A DNA stretch of 64,000 bases from Neobacillus sp. FSL H8-0543 (GTDB taxonomy: Bacteria > Bacillota > Bacilli > Bacillales > Cytobacillaceae), in NCBI RefSeq assembly GCF_038592905.1, contig NZ_CP151943.1, positions 4,724,501 to 4,788,500 of the forward strand. The letters run 5' to 3'. Position numbers and translations under genes: made by a program. Within the stretch, counting starts at the first letter, position 1, and the number at the start of each line of letters is the position of its first letter. The notes beneath the pieces were generated by a model, which worked only from the letters and a program-made list of their open reading frames with translations, had not been told where the DNA came from and ran no database searches. This document shows positions 63,872 through 64,000 of the stretch, one piece after another.

Positions 63872-64000
63872 TTAAATCTCACAAAGCATATTGTCTACAG
63901 CAATTGCTGCACCTGTATTCAGTAGTTGTAGGTTAGTTATAGAAGGGGCCTTACCCTCGCGCACTAATCTTGCTTTTTCTTGATTGCTAAAGCGAAGTAA
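63872..64000 (-). CDS. C-terminal end of an element gene, cut by the window edge
   Basis: Partial: 42 residues, LLRFSNQEKARLVREGKAPS to VDNMLCEI and TAA. The frame is open to the window edge and the stop is 19 bp before the excisionase start. Too little to name a family. Confidence 0.5.
   Translation of the reverse strand, partial: LLRFSNQEKARLVREGKAPSITNLQLLNTGAAIAVDNMLCEI

Overview
This window reads as a chromosomal segment of a low-GC, Gram-positive, endospore-former-type bacterium of the family Bacillaceae (Bacillus/Neobacillus-like). The basis is the AT-rich sequence, strong GGAGG-type ribosome sites with frequent TTG/GTG starts, an S-box (SAM-I) riboswitch, relatives of B. subtilis proteins (YuiH, YhaO/YhaN, YitT, CydAB) and a 32-aa CydS. 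No genus can be fixed from the sequence alone.

Layout. (1) 0-8 kb: the end of a SIS-domain sugar-phosphate deglycase gene, then a SAM-I riboswitch in front of a nucleoside-uptake operon (BMP lipoprotein, double ABC ATPase, two permeases), a YuiH-like molybdenum oxidoreductase and a nucleoside phosphorylase. The riboswitch suggests that the imported nucleoside is a SAM by-product such as methylthioadenosine. (2) 8-13.3 kb: decayed sequence with remnants of VOC, YitT, MBL, DUF4160 and DUF2442 genes plus a few small unknown ORFs. (3) 13.3-18 kb: a DUF2779 nuclease gene and xseA, each broken by one in-frame TAA, then intact xseB and two tandem ClpP-like proteins, the second lacking the catalytic His. 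(4) 18-28.5 kb: a restriction/repair block with McrBC, a YhaO/YhaN (Mre11/Rad50-like) pair, an excalibur-domain membrane protein and an HNH nuclease. (5) 28.5-36 kb: palindromic repeats around an IS110 element with a possible bridge-RNA region, an AAC(3)-like acetyltransferase, an M20 dipeptidase, and a frameshifted aldo/keto reductase. A broken second copy of the HTH gene of region 2 also lies here.

(6) 36-44.4 kb: a compact aromatic meta-cleavage operon, preceded by a V4R/PucR-type activator gene. It encodes an HpaB-like flavin monooxygenase, an aldehyde dehydrogenase, an extradiol dioxygenase, an acetoacetate-decarboxylase-like protein, an FAH-family enzyme and an HpaC-like flavin reductase. 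(7) 44.4-48 kb: a chimeric scrap made of the dipeptidase 3' end and a piece of the HNH gene, then cytochrome bd oxidase (cydA, cydB) with two tiny membrane proteins, CydS and a 31-aa protein encoded upstream of cydA. (8) 48-58.4 kb: a second accessory block. An intact set (CoiA-like protein, MazG-like pyrophosphohydrolase, DUF2075 nuclease-helicase) lies next to a decayed, rearranged copy of the same three families, a dGTPase and a PD-(D/E)XK protein. (9) 58.4-64 kb: mobile-element debris (resolvase, IS3, tyrosine recombinases), an unknown Zn-finger-like gene, a likely selenocysteine tRNA, and next to its 3' end a broken integrase and an AlpA-like excisionase that mark the left end of an integrated element running past the window.

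Overall the window alternates metabolic operons with two defence/repair islands and an integration hotspot. Many genes carry just one lesion (a single TAA or one frameshift), and several fragments are copied elsewhere in the window, which points to recent acquisition, duplication and decay.
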